Source: Verrucomicrobiia bacterium
Lineage (GTDB): Bacteria > Verrucomicrobiota > Verrucomicrobiia > Limisphaerales > JAEYXS01
NCBI GenBank assembly: GCA_036405135.1
Contig: DASWYF010000023.1
Location: forward strand, 1 to 36,049
Length of the DNA stretch: 36,049 bases
Direction of reading: 5' to 3'
In this document: one piece after another, positions 25,467 to 32,725 of the stretch
Layout: every line of letters starts with the position of its first letter
Position numbering within the stretch: position 1 is the first letter of the stretch
Notes under the pieces: generated by a model
The model's database searches: none
What the model was told of the DNA's origin: nothing
Seen by the model: only the letters and a program-made list of their open reading frames with translations
Translations under genes and position numbers: made by a program

Positions 25467-26407
25467 GTGCGGCATCCACAGCAACATATCGTGGACGTAT
25501 CGCCCCATCGCCCACCGGTTTTCTCCACCTGGGGCATGCGCGGACTTTTTGGGTGGCTTGGCAAAGAGCGCGAACGGCAGGAGGTCAGGTGATTCTGCGA
25601 AATGAAGATTTGGACCCGCAGCGCAGCCGGCCTGAGTTCGTGCAGGCGTTCATGGAGGATCTGCGCTGGCTCGGGCTGGATTGGGATGAAGGCCAGGACA
25701 TCGGTGGTCCGCATGCGCCCTATGATCAAAGCAAGAGGACACAGTCCTATCGGGAGGCGTTGCAAAGATTGATCGCCAGCGGACATGCCTACCCTTGCTA
25801 CTGCTCGCGCAAAGAAGTGCAACTTTCTGCAAGGGCACCGCATGTGGAGGATGAGGAGGCGATTTACGCCGGAACGTGCCGCCCGAAGGGGACCGGTTTC
25901 GGGTTGACGCGCTCGGATGTCGATGATGGTTCCGAATCACCACAGATCGAAACTGGAAGCCAGAAACTTGAAACAACGCGCAAACCGTGCTGGCGCTTTC
26001 GCATTCCCGACAGCGAAGTGATCCGCTTTGTGGATGGCCACTTCGGATTGAAGGAGTATGTGGCAGGTAGAGATTTCGGAGATTTCGTGATTTGGCGACC
26101 GGACGATGTGCCGGCATATCAACTCGCTGTGGTGGTGGATGATGCATCAATGGGCATCACCGAAGTGGTGAGGGGTGCGGATTTATTGGTCTCCACGGCA
26201 AGGCAGATACTGCTTTACCGGGCTTTGGGATGGGTGCCGCCTGCATTTTATCATTGCCCCTTGTTGATGGATGAGAAGGGCGTGCGATTGGCGAAACGGA
26301 ATGATGCGCTGAGCTTGCGCACTATGCGCGAGCAGGGCGGAAGGCCGGAGGATGTCGTCGCGCGATGGCAGGTGGAGTTGACGCCGGACAAGGACCGGGG
26401 AAGGTGA
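25463..26407 (+). CDS. gluQ: Glutamyl-Q tRNA(Asp) synthetase
   Basis: The enzyme activates glutamate and attaches it to queuosine at position 34 of tRNA(Asp). The product has 314 residues from ATG 25463, in ATGA overlap with the reductase. The class I motif HLGHA is in RIAPSPTGFLHLGHARTF, and the KMSKS equivalent is VRLAKRNDALSLR. The zinc-site cysteines are in PCYCSR and YAGTCR. The anticodon-binding domain of GluRS is absent, as expected for GluQ-RS. About 30 residues after YAGTCRPKG look extra, and their DNA (25943-25973) resembles an intergenic GAAAC repeat. Confidence 0.93.
   Translation: MSAASTATYRGRIAPSPTGFLHLGHARTFWVAWQRARTAGGQVILRNEDLDPQRSRPEFVQAFMEDLRWLGLDWDEGQDIGGPHAPYDQSKRTQSYREALQRLIASGHAYPCYCSRKEVQLSARAPHVEDEEAIYAGTCRPKGTGFGLTRSDVDDGSESPQIETGSQKLETTRKPCWRFRIPDSEVIRFVDGHFGLKEYVAGRDFGDFVIWRPDDVPAYQLAVVVDDASMGITEVVRGADLLVSTARQILLYRALGWVPPAFYHCPLLMDEKGVRLAKRNDALSLRTMREQGGRPEDVVARWQVELTPDKDRGR
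25943..25973. repeat. GAAAC-type repeat inside gluQ
   Basis: CGAAACTGG, then AAGCCAGAAAC and TTGAAAC, resemble the complement of the TTTCAG/GTTTCAGG cluster seen after pdxA (2511-2600). The stretch falls in the unusual insert of the GluQ protein (IETGSQKLETT), between two conserved blocks, and keeps the frame. The similarity is short, so this is tentative. Confidence 0.35.
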
Positions 26408-26412
26408 ACACG

Positions 26413-27024
26413 ATGGCACGCAAGAAAAAGAAACTGACGATCGCTGGTGTCCTGCTGGCTGCTGTGCTGGGGCTGGTCTGGCAGCTCACGCCAGTACAGG
26501 CGGTGTTCGCGATCGCGAACCTGAGCGATCCGGCCAAACTGGCCACCTTGGGTGAGCGCGGAGCGAATCCGCGGCTTAACAAGATCGTTTTCTGGATGCA
26601 CGAGGCGTTTGACCGGGGCGGTTCGCCAGAAGGCGCGGTGGAGTGGGCGCAAAGATTGAACGGAGAAGGGGGGATGCGGGCGGAGTTGGTGCGTGATGCG
26701 CTTATGCGCAACTGGAAGATCGCCCGGCAGCTAGGTCTGCTGACCCCGGAGAATTTGGAGAAGCTCAAGCGGGGCAATGCGGCTGAGGTCACTTACGGAG
26801 CCTATGTCGGCGAGGCTGTGGAGATAGATCATATCGTGCCTTTCAGCATTGCACCGGAAGTGGGCAATGAGCTTGCCAATCTTGAAATGCTGCCGCGCTC
26901 GGTGAACCGGAGCAAATCCGACAAGGTGACGGACCGGCAACTCGACCACGCAGAAAAGTTGCAAGCGGCCGGGCTTTTGAGCGATGAGACAATGGAGAAG
27001 ATGAGAACGCGTCTGGGGCGCTAG
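26413..27024 (+). CDS. Membrane-anchored or exported HNH nuclease
   Basis: The product has 203 residues from ATG 26413, which has a GGGGAAGG site 8 bases upstream. A lysine-rich start (MARKKKK) precedes one hydrophobic segment (about 8-28), so the rest lies outside the cytoplasm. The C-terminal part has a clear HNH-type core: EIDHIVPFSIAPEVGNELANLEMLPRSVNRSKSDKV, with Asp-His, then Asn, then Asn...Lys. The central region is helical and unrecognised. HNH domains cut nucleic acids. The location outside the membrane suggests use on external DNA or RNA. It is the last gene of the run, before a terminator. Confidence 0.75.
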   Translation: MARKKKKLTIAGVLLAAVLGLVWQLTPVQAVFAIANLSDPAKLATLGERGANPRLNKIVFWMHEAFDRGGSPEGAVEWAQRLNGEGGMRAELVRDALMRNWKIARQLGLLTPENLEKLKRGNAAEVTYGAYVGEAVEIDHIVPFSIAPEVGNELANLEMLPRSVNRSKSDKVTDRQLDHAEKLQAAGLLSDETMEKMRTRLGR

Positions 27025-27048
27025 AGCGGTGCGGCCTTATTTCCCTGC

Positions 27049-27085
27049 AAACCTCCGATGCTGATGGCACCGGAGGTTTTGCTTT
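27049..27085 (+). terminator. Rho-independent terminator after the HNH gene
   Basis: AAACCTCCG and CGGAGGTTT form a 9-bp stem around a 13-base loop, followed by TGCTTTCTTT. It lies 25 bp after the HNH stop codon and marks the end of the 19438-27024 run. Confidence 0.7.
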
Positions 27086-27129
27086 CTTTGGGGTAAGGAG
27101 AATATGCTTCATAAACCTCCCCTGATCCG

Positions 27130-27184
27130 CGTAACAGAATCGTAACGTTCCCGTCATTTTTCTGTCATCCATTCCCCCTAATGT
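27130..27184 (+). promoter_or_regulatory. PHO-box-like direct-repeat array and -10 site of the TonB operon
   Basis: Four heptamers start at 27130, 27141, 27152 and 27163, exactly 11 bp apart: CGTAACA, CGTAACG, CGTCATT and TGTCATC. The last pair can be read CCGTCAT-TTTT-CTGTCAT (27151-27168), 13 of 14 bases of the E. coli PhoB box arms with the right spacer. A possible -10, TAATGT (27179-27184), follows 9 bp after the last repeat, as at PhoB-activated promoters. The DUF3450 gene starts 41 bp further on. Confidence 0.65.
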
Positions 27185-27224
27185 GGTCGGACTTGGGCGC
27201 GTGCCCGGGAAACATTACTGATCA

Positions 27225-27992
27225 ATGACCATGAAATGGAACACTGCGGTTCTGGGATTTTTATGCGGGTTCGCCGTGACGCTCGGCGGGCACGCGCAGG
27301 AACAGATCGCTGATACGCGCAGCGCCCTGCAGAAATGGGTGGAGACACGCCAGATGACCTCCAAGTTGCGGGCCGATTGGGCTGCGGAGAGGGAGTTGCT
27401 GCAGGAATCCATCAAGATGTTCGAGCGTGAGTCCAAGAATCTCGATGAGCTCATCGCCAAGGTGGACACGGGCAATGAAGTGGCCCGGAAAGAACAAGCG
27501 GAGCAGCAGAAACTTGAGGCCGAGTACAAGATTGCGATCGAGCGGGTCAAAAGCCTTTTGGACCATCTGGAGAAGAAAACGGTGACACTTGCCAAGACGT
27601 TCCCGCCTCCGCTCGCCGAGAAGCTGGACGGTTTCGTGAAGCGCATCCCTGAAGATCCGGCCGCGACGAAGTTGTCTGCCGGTCAGCGGATGCAGGCGTT
27701 GGTCGCCATTCTCGCCGAGGCGGACAAATTCAACGGGGCCATTTCCGTGGTCAGCGAGCTGCGCAAGAACGCAGCGGGTGCCGAAGTGCAGGTGCGCACG
27801 ATGTATCTTGGCCTGGCCCAAGCCTACTACGCAGACAAATCCGGCCAGCTCGCCGGGGTGGGCCTGCCTTCAGCGGAAGGCTGGAAGTGGAGTGATGAGC
27901 CCTCGCTGGCTCCGGCGATCATCAAGGTGATCGCCATCCATGAGAGCGAACAACCTGTCAGCTTTGTCACCTTGCCGGTGAAGATCCAATGA
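27225..27992 (+). CDS. DUF3450 coiled-coil periplasmic protein
   Basis: The product has 255 residues. Signal peptide (VLGFLCGFAVTLGGHAQ), then a long coiled-coil at about 35-125 (LRADWAAERELLQESIKMFERES... KLEAEYKIAIERVKSLLDHLEKK). The C-terminal part includes VRTMYLGLAQAYYADKSGQLAGVGLPSAEGWKW, typical of DUF3450. DUF3450 proteins open TonB2-type clusters (DUF3450, TtpC, ExbB2, ExbD2, TonB2, TPR) in marine gammaproteobacteria, and the same order follows here. It is predicted to assist the energy-transducing complex in the periplasm. The first start is ATG 27225; a second ATG, at 27231, is also possible. It overlaps the next gene by ATGA. Confidence 0.85.
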   Translation: MTMKWNTAVLGFLCGFAVTLGGHAQEQIADTRSALQKWVETRQMTSKLRADWAAERELLQESIKMFERESKNLDELIAKVDTGNEVARKEQAEQQKLEAEYKIAIERVKSLLDHLEKKTVTLAKTFPPPLAEKLDGFVKRIPEDPAATKLSAGQRMQALVAILAEADKFNGAISVVSELRKNAAGAEVQVRTMYLGLAQAYYADKSGQLAGVGLPSAEGWKWSDEPSLAPAIIKVIAIHESEQPVSFVTLPVKIQ

Positions 27993-29398
27993 TTTCCATG
28001 AAATTTCGCCACGTTTTTTTTAGCGGCTTGTTGGGGCTTGGCCTCACGCTGGGTGTTTCAGCCCAGGATTTCAACTCTGTCTCCAGTTCGGCCAAGGCCG
28101 ATCTTGAAAAGGCGCTGACCGAACTTTCTGCTTTGCAGAAACAGGTGGGGGAGGAGCGGATACCGATCGCCCAGACTTTGAGCAAGGCCGAAGACACGGT
28201 GCTGACCAAGCGCAAAGACTATGAAAAAGCCCAGCGTTCCCGTGACAACGAACTGGTGGATCTGAACGTCCTGAAGGATCAGGTCAAGAAGAAGAGGGAG
28301 GAACTGGATTACCTGAACGGGCTGCTGCAGGAATTCTCCAGTCTGTTCGAGTCACGTCTGCACATCAGCGAGCTTCAGGTCTATGCCGATCAATCCCGCG
28401 AGGTCCGGCTCAAGGCGGAGAATCCCGATCTTTCGATCCAGTCGCGCCTGGAGTTGCAAATGGGATTCGTGGACCGTGCCATCGAACGTCTCAATCATTT
28501 GAGCGGCGGTCACACGTTTGACGCAAGCGTCTTGGGGGCATCCGGGGTCAAGGAGAAGGGCAAAGTGACGTTGCTTGGTCCGGTGGCCATCTTTGCGTCG
28601 GCACAAGGCGGAGGCCTGGTTGATCGGCAGGTGGGATCGCTGGAGCCGGCGGTGATCAGTCTGGATCCGACGCTTACCGGCGGCATCAAGACAGTGGTGG
28701 AAACGGGCAGCGGCGGCCTGCCCTTGGATGCGTCGTTGGGCAACGCGTTGAAAATTGAAGCGACGAAGGACGGTTTCATCGAGCACATCGTGAAGGGTGG
28801 TTTTGTGATGTATCCGATCGTGGGCATCGCCTTGGCCGCACTGATTGTGGGTATCATCAAGTGGTTCCAGTTGACCTCCATACCCATGGCTTCCCGCCGG
28901 GATTTGCAGCTCATCCTTGATCGCCTGACCAAAGGCAACCAGCAGGGCGCGCTGGAACATGCTGAAACAATCAAGGGCCCTTCCGGACAGCTTCTCGCCA
29001 CGGCGGTCACCCATGCCCAGGAAAGCAAGGAATACATCGAGGAAGTCTTGTATGAGCGCATGCTGAACGTGAAACCAGTATTGGAGAAGATGCTGCCTTT
29101 CATCGCACTGACGGCCGCCACGGCTCCCTTGTTGGGCCTTTTGGGAACGGTGACGGGCATGATCACCACGTTCAACATGATCAGTGTGTTCGGCACGGGC
29201 GATCCGAAGACCCTTTCCGGCGGCATCTCGGAAGCTCTTATCACAACGGAGTGGGGGCTTTATGTGGCGATTCCCGCATTGCTGATCCATTCAGTTCTGT
29301 CCCGCAAGGTGAAGGCGATCATGGGAGACATGGAACAGATGTCCGTCGCCTTCATCAACGGCGTGCCTGAGCAGATACCGGCTGAACCGGTGAAGTGA
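27989..29398 (+). CDS. TtpC-like MotA/TolQ/ExbB proton-channel protein with long periplasmic N-terminus
   Basis: The product has 469 residues. Signal peptide (VFFSGLLGLGLTLGVSAQ), then a periplasmic coiled-coil region (about 35-135) and a beta-rich stretch to about 255. The channel part begins with GGFVMYPIVGIALAALIVGIIKWF (about 270), followed by a cytoplasmic loop and the conserved [23 protein letters not shown] (about 375), then YVAIPALLIHSVLS. This matches TtpC, the extra ExbB-like subunit of TonB2 systems, which uses proton flow together with ExbB2/ExbD2. A start at 27998 (MKFRH) is also possible. Confidence 0.88.
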   Translation: MISMKFRHVFFSGLLGLGLTLGVSAQDFNSVSSSAKADLEKALTELSALQKQVGEERIPIAQTLSKAEDTVLTKRKDYEKAQRSRDNELVDLNVLKDQVKKKREELDYLNGLLQEFSSLFESRLHISELQVYADQSREVRLKAENPDLSIQSRLELQMGFVDRAIERLNHLSGGHTFDASVLGASGVKEKGKVTLLGPVAIFASAQGGGLVDRQVGSLEPAVISLDPTLTGGIKTVVETGSGGLPLDASLGNALKIEATKDGFIEHIVKGGFVMYPIVGIALAALIVGIIKWFQLTSIPMASRRDLQLILDRLTKGNQQGALEHAETIKGPSGQLLATAVTHAQESKEYIEEVLYERMLNVKPVLEKMLPFIALTAATAPLLGLLGTVTGMITTFNMISVFGTGDPKTLSGGISEALITTEWGLYVAIPALLIHSVLSRKVKAIMGDMEQMSVAFINGVPEQIPAEPVK

Positions 29399-29412
29399 CC
29401 TGCGGCCAGTGA

Positions 29413-30102
29413 ATGTTGAACGATATGGAAGCACTTATCCAAAAAATCATCCACATCTGGGTGGCGGGCGGCTGGACCATGATTCCGCTGCTCTTGGTCA
29501 GCCTGTATATTTACGGGCTGGGCGCATCTATGCTGGCCTATTTCAGCCGCCGCGGGCATTCGCGCATCACGGAGAAGCAATGGCGCCAGTGGGTGATCGA
29601 TCCGGCGAAAGCCGAAGGAGAGATCGGTGAAATTATCCGTTATACCCAGGACGAGGTGAAGACAGAGGATGAAATACACAACCGTTTTTCGGAGGTGGTT
29701 TCTTCCAAGATTCCGGCCATCAACCGCCAGATATCGGTCTTGAACGTGCTGGTGAATGTTGCGCCCCTGCTGGGACTGCTGGGGACTGTGTTGGGCATGC
29801 TTGCCACCTTTTCGGCCATCGCCCAGAGCAGCGGGACCAAAACGATTGATGCCATTTCCGCCGGCATCTCCGAGGCCCTCATCACCACGGAGATGGGCCT
29901 GCTGATCGCGCTGCCGGGCTTTGTTCTGACGGCGATGGTCAAGCGAAAGCGGGATGAATACGAAGGTTTTCTGGCCAGCCTGGAAAGTTTCACCGTTCTC
30001 CAGTTCAAACACCGCTCCGATCTGGATGATGACGATGATGCCCAGACGGCCAACGATTCTGCGATGGACGCGGACTCAGGCCTCAATCCAGCTACCACAT
30101 GA
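29413..30102 (+). CDS. exbB: ExbB-like proton-channel subunit
   Basis: The product has 229 residues. First membrane helix at about 15-37 ([21 protein letters not shown]), a cytoplasmic loop, then [22 protein letters not shown] (about 115) and [22 protein letters not shown] (about 155). The motif [12 protein letters not shown] is diagnostic of the MotA/TolQ/ExbB family. It lacks the signal peptide and coiled coil of the TtpC-like neighbour, so it is the core ExbB. The C-terminus is Asp-rich (DLDDDDDAQ). It overlaps exbD by ATGA. Confidence 0.93.
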   Translation: MLNDMEALIQKIIHIWVAGGWTMIPLLLVSLYIYGLGASMLAYFSRRGHSRITEKQWRQWVIDPAKAEGEIGEIIRYTQDEVKTEDEIHNRFSEVVSSKIPAINRQISVLNVLVNVAPLLGLLGTVLGMLATFSAIAQSSGTKTIDAISAGISEALITTEMGLLIALPGFVLTAMVKRKRDEYEGFLASLESFTVLQFKHRSDLDDDDDAQTANDSAMDADSGLNPATT

Positions 30103-30509
30103 AGTTCCGCCGTAATCTTTCTGATACCGAAGAGCTGTCTGAGATCAACATCTCGCCGCTTATCGACATGGTGTTCATCCTGCTCATCTTCTTCATCGTG
30201 ACCACCGTTTTCGTCGAGGAGACCGGTGTGGATGTGGACAAGCCGCAGGCCGCCTCGGCCCAGCAACTGGAGAAGAACAGCATCCTCATCGCCATCACTT
30301 CCAAGAACCAGATTGTCTATGGTGGGCGGGAGATCGGCATCGCCGGAGTCCGGCCCTTGGTCAGCCGTCTCACCACGCGGGATGACATGCCGGTGATCAT
30401 CCAGGCAGATGTGGCGTCCCAGGCTGGCATGCTGGTGCGCGTGATCGATGAGTGCAAACTGGGCGGAGCCAAGAATGTCAGCCTTGCCTCGGCCAAGGGC
30501 AAGTCCTGA
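30099..30509 (+). CDS. exbD: ExbD-like subunit
   Basis: The product has 136 residues, normal for ExbD. A short cytoplasmic start is followed by [23 protein letters not shown], the single membrane helix with the essential Asp (LIDMVF). A periplasmic domain follows ([62 protein letters not shown]). It forms the proton-driven motor with ExbB and TonB. It begins inside the exbB stop codon. Confidence 0.95.
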   Translation: MKFRRNLSDTEELSEINISPLIDMVFILLIFFIVTTVFVEETGVDVDKPQAASAQQLEKNSILIAITSKNQIVYGGREIGIAGVRPLVSRLTTRDDMPVIIQADVASQAGMLVRVIDECKLGGAKNVSLASAKGKS

Positions 30510-30518
30510 TCCAATTCC

Positions 30519-31190
30519 ATGCGCAAGGTTTTCACACCACCTCCTGTTTCTGGCGGACGTTTTTGGCCTGTGGCCGGAGCGGTGGGCCTGTCCTTTCTGC
30601 TGTTTCTCCTGCTGCCGTTCACCACGATGATCTCGGGAGCGAAGGTGGACAAAGTGGATCTGACAAAAATCGGTTCGCTGGATGCGCCTCCGCCGGAGAA
30701 CCAACCGCCGCCTGAACCTCCTCCCCCGCCGGAAAAAAAGGACGAACCGCCTCCTCCGGAGCTGGCCCCTGCGGAGGCACAGCCCATGACGATTGACCAG
30801 CTCACGGCAGATGTGGCCGTGGGGGGTGGTGGATTTCTTTCGGGTATGATCATGACTCCTGGTGGAGACAACCCGCAGGATACCATGAAGGAGATGATCT
30901 TCAGCATGGAAGACCTGGATCAGAAGCCCGTACCGGTGGCGCAGATATCGCCACAGCATCCGCGTGACCTTCTGAAAGCCAAGGTGGAAGGGCAGGTGAT
31001 TTTGCTGTTCGTGGTGGATGAGCAGGGCCGGGTGGAAGATCCCCGCGTGGAAAACTCTTCCCGCCCTGAATTCGAGAAGCCTGCGCTCGATGCCGTGCGC
31101 AAGTGGAAGTTCAAACCCGGCACCAAGGAAGGTGCGCCGGTGAAAACCTATATCCGTCAACCGATCCGCTTCTCCATCGCGACATCCTGA
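30519..31190 (+). CDS. tonB: TonB energy-transducing protein
   Basis: The product has 223 residues. A short cytoplasmic start, one membrane helix (about 16-37), then a Pro/Glu-rich spacer (PPPENQPPPEPPPPPEKK near 58). The C-terminal TonB domain is at about 140-220: PQHPRDLLKAKVEGQVILLF, VDEQGRVEDPRV, FEKPALDAVRKWKFKPGTKEG. It transmits proton-motive force to outer-membrane receptors. The spacer is short, as in TonB2 proteins, which fits a need for accessory DUF3450/TtpC/TPR partners. It lies 9 bp after exbD. Confidence 0.93.
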   Translation: MRKVFTPPPVSGGRFWPVAGAVGLSFLLFLLLPFTTMISGAKVDKVDLTKIGSLDAPPPENQPPPEPPPPPEKKDEPPPPELAPAEAQPMTIDQLTADVAVGGGGFLSGMIMTPGGDNPQDTMKEMIFSMEDLDQKPVPVAQISPQHPRDLLKAKVEGQVILLFVVDEQGRVEDPRVENSSRPEFEKPALDAVRKWKFKPGTKEGAPVKTYIRQPIRFSIATS

Positions 31191-31211
31191 CGGTCAAAGA
31201 ATTTTTGCATC

Positions 31212-32684
31212 ATGAAACGGAATGAAATGATACGCCTGTTCGCCCTGCTGCTGGTTGTCTCTGTGACGACCGTGACGCAGGCGGCCGCCAAGAACAAAGA
31301 CAAAGCGCCGGTAACGGCGGCTGAGACCGCTGCCACCATCCCGGCCATGAAGTTTCAGGCCCAGCCCGTGGACCCGAACAACCCGCTGGCCGGCGCGTTC
31401 CAGGACCCGCTGTTCGTCAAGAGCTTCCTGGGCGGCTACGGCGTGAAGGCGGATGTGGAGCCGAAGTTCGACCAGACGAAGACCAACGAGGTGAACTTCT
31501 ACCGCGAGCTTTCGCAGGTGATGGCGCAGGACATCAGCAAGGCTGCCTACATGATCTCCACCAATCTCACGGAGGAAGCGAATCCCATTTTCGACTACAC
31601 GCTGGGAACGATCCTGCTGCAGAACGGCGAGAACACGAACGCGATCACCCATCTTGAAAAGGCGATCGAAAAATTCCCCTCGTTCCTGCGGGCCTGGAAG
31701 AATCTCGGCATGGCCAATGTGCGTGCCGGCCAGTTTGATGAGGCTATCAAGCCGTTCACCAAGGCCGTGGAACTGGGCGGTGTGGACGGGCAGATCTACG
31801 GATTGTTGGGTTACTGTTACATGAATGGCGAGCGCTATCTCCCGGCAGAAGCGGCTTATCGCAACGCGATGATCTTCATGCCGGAGCACAAGGACTGGAA
31901 GATGGGACTCATCAAGAGCCTCTTGGGCCAGAGCAAGTTTGCCGAGGCCAACCGCATGGTGGCAGAGATGCTGCTCAAGACTCCCGATGACGTGAGCTTG
32001 TGGACGCTACAGGCGAGCATCTTCACGCAGCAGGAAGACTATGCCAGCGCGGCGGTGAATTACGAGATCCTGCGGAAGTTCGGGAAGATCGACTTCCGCC
32101 AGCTCATGGTTCTGGGGGACATCTATATGAGCCAGGATGCGAAAGACCTGGCACTCGAAGTATATCTCCAAGGCGTTGACCGGGAAGAGCCGGGCAAGGC
32201 GGAGCGCACCGTGCGTGCGGCGACGATCCTCGCGGGGCGCGGCGCCTTTGACGAGGCCGACCTGCTGGTGAAAAAGGTGCGGGCGATCCATGGCGACAAA
32301 CTTTCCGCCGAGGACGATCTCAAACTGCTCAAGGTGACTTCCAAGACGGCGTTTGCAAAAGGTGATGCTGACCAGGCGGTGAAGGTGCTCGAGAAAGTCA
32401 TCGAGAAGAACCCGCTGGATGGCGAGGCGTTGCTGATGGTGGGAGATCATCACCTGAAAAATCAGGAGTTTGAAAAGGCCGAGTTCCGATTTGACCTTGC
32501 CGGCCGGATACAGGGTTTCGAGGCGGACGCTTTTGTGAAGAAGGCCCAGGTGAAAGTGAAACAGCAGAGATATACCCAGGCGGTGGATGAACTGCGCAAA
32601 GCCCAGAAGCTCAAGCCGCGCGACAGTGTGCAACGCTATCTGGAAGCCGTGGAACGCATGCTTCGCCAGTCCAGCGGGGCCTGA
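31212..32684 (+). CDS. TPR protein of the TonB2-type operon
   Basis: The product has 490 residues with a signal peptide ([18 protein letters not shown]). Repeated 34-residue helical hairpins cover most of it, for example [71 protein letters not shown] and [22 protein letters not shown] periplasmic TPR protein after tonB2 is standard in TonB2-type clusters. It probably helps connect TonB to the receptor or stabilises the complex. Confidence 0.9.
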   Translation: MKRNEMIRLFALLLVVSVTTVTQAAAKNKDKAPVTAAETAATIPAMKFQAQPVDPNNPLAGAFQDPLFVKSFLGGYGVKADVEPKFDQTKTNEVNFYRELSQVMAQDISKAAYMISTNLTEEANPIFDYTLGTILLQNGENTNAITHLEKAIEKFPSFLRAWKNLGMANVRAGQFDEAIKPFTKAVELGGVDGQIYGLLGYCYMNGERYLPAEAAYRNAMIFMPEHKDWKMGLIKSLLGQSKFAEANRMVAEMLLKTPDDVSLWTLQASIFTQQEDYASAAVNYEILRKFGKIDFRQLMVLGDIYMSQDAKDLALEVYLQGVDREEPGKAERTVRAATILAGRGAFDEADLLVKKVRAIHGDKLSAEDDLKLLKVTSKTAFAKGDADQAVKVLEKVIEKNPLDGEALLMVGDHHLKNQEFEKAEFRFDLAGRIQGFEADAFVKKAQVKVKQQRYTQAVDELRKAQKLKPRDSVQRYLEAVERMLRQSSGA

Positions 32685-32725
32685 TTTGATGTCAGGGATC
32701 AAGGGACACTGAAAACAAAAGCCAA

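Noticed and set aside
29640..31160. A 506-codon minus-strand frame opposite exbB, exbD and tonB
   Set aside because: Antisense to three diagnostic TonB-system genes, with His/Arg-rich low-complexity composition.
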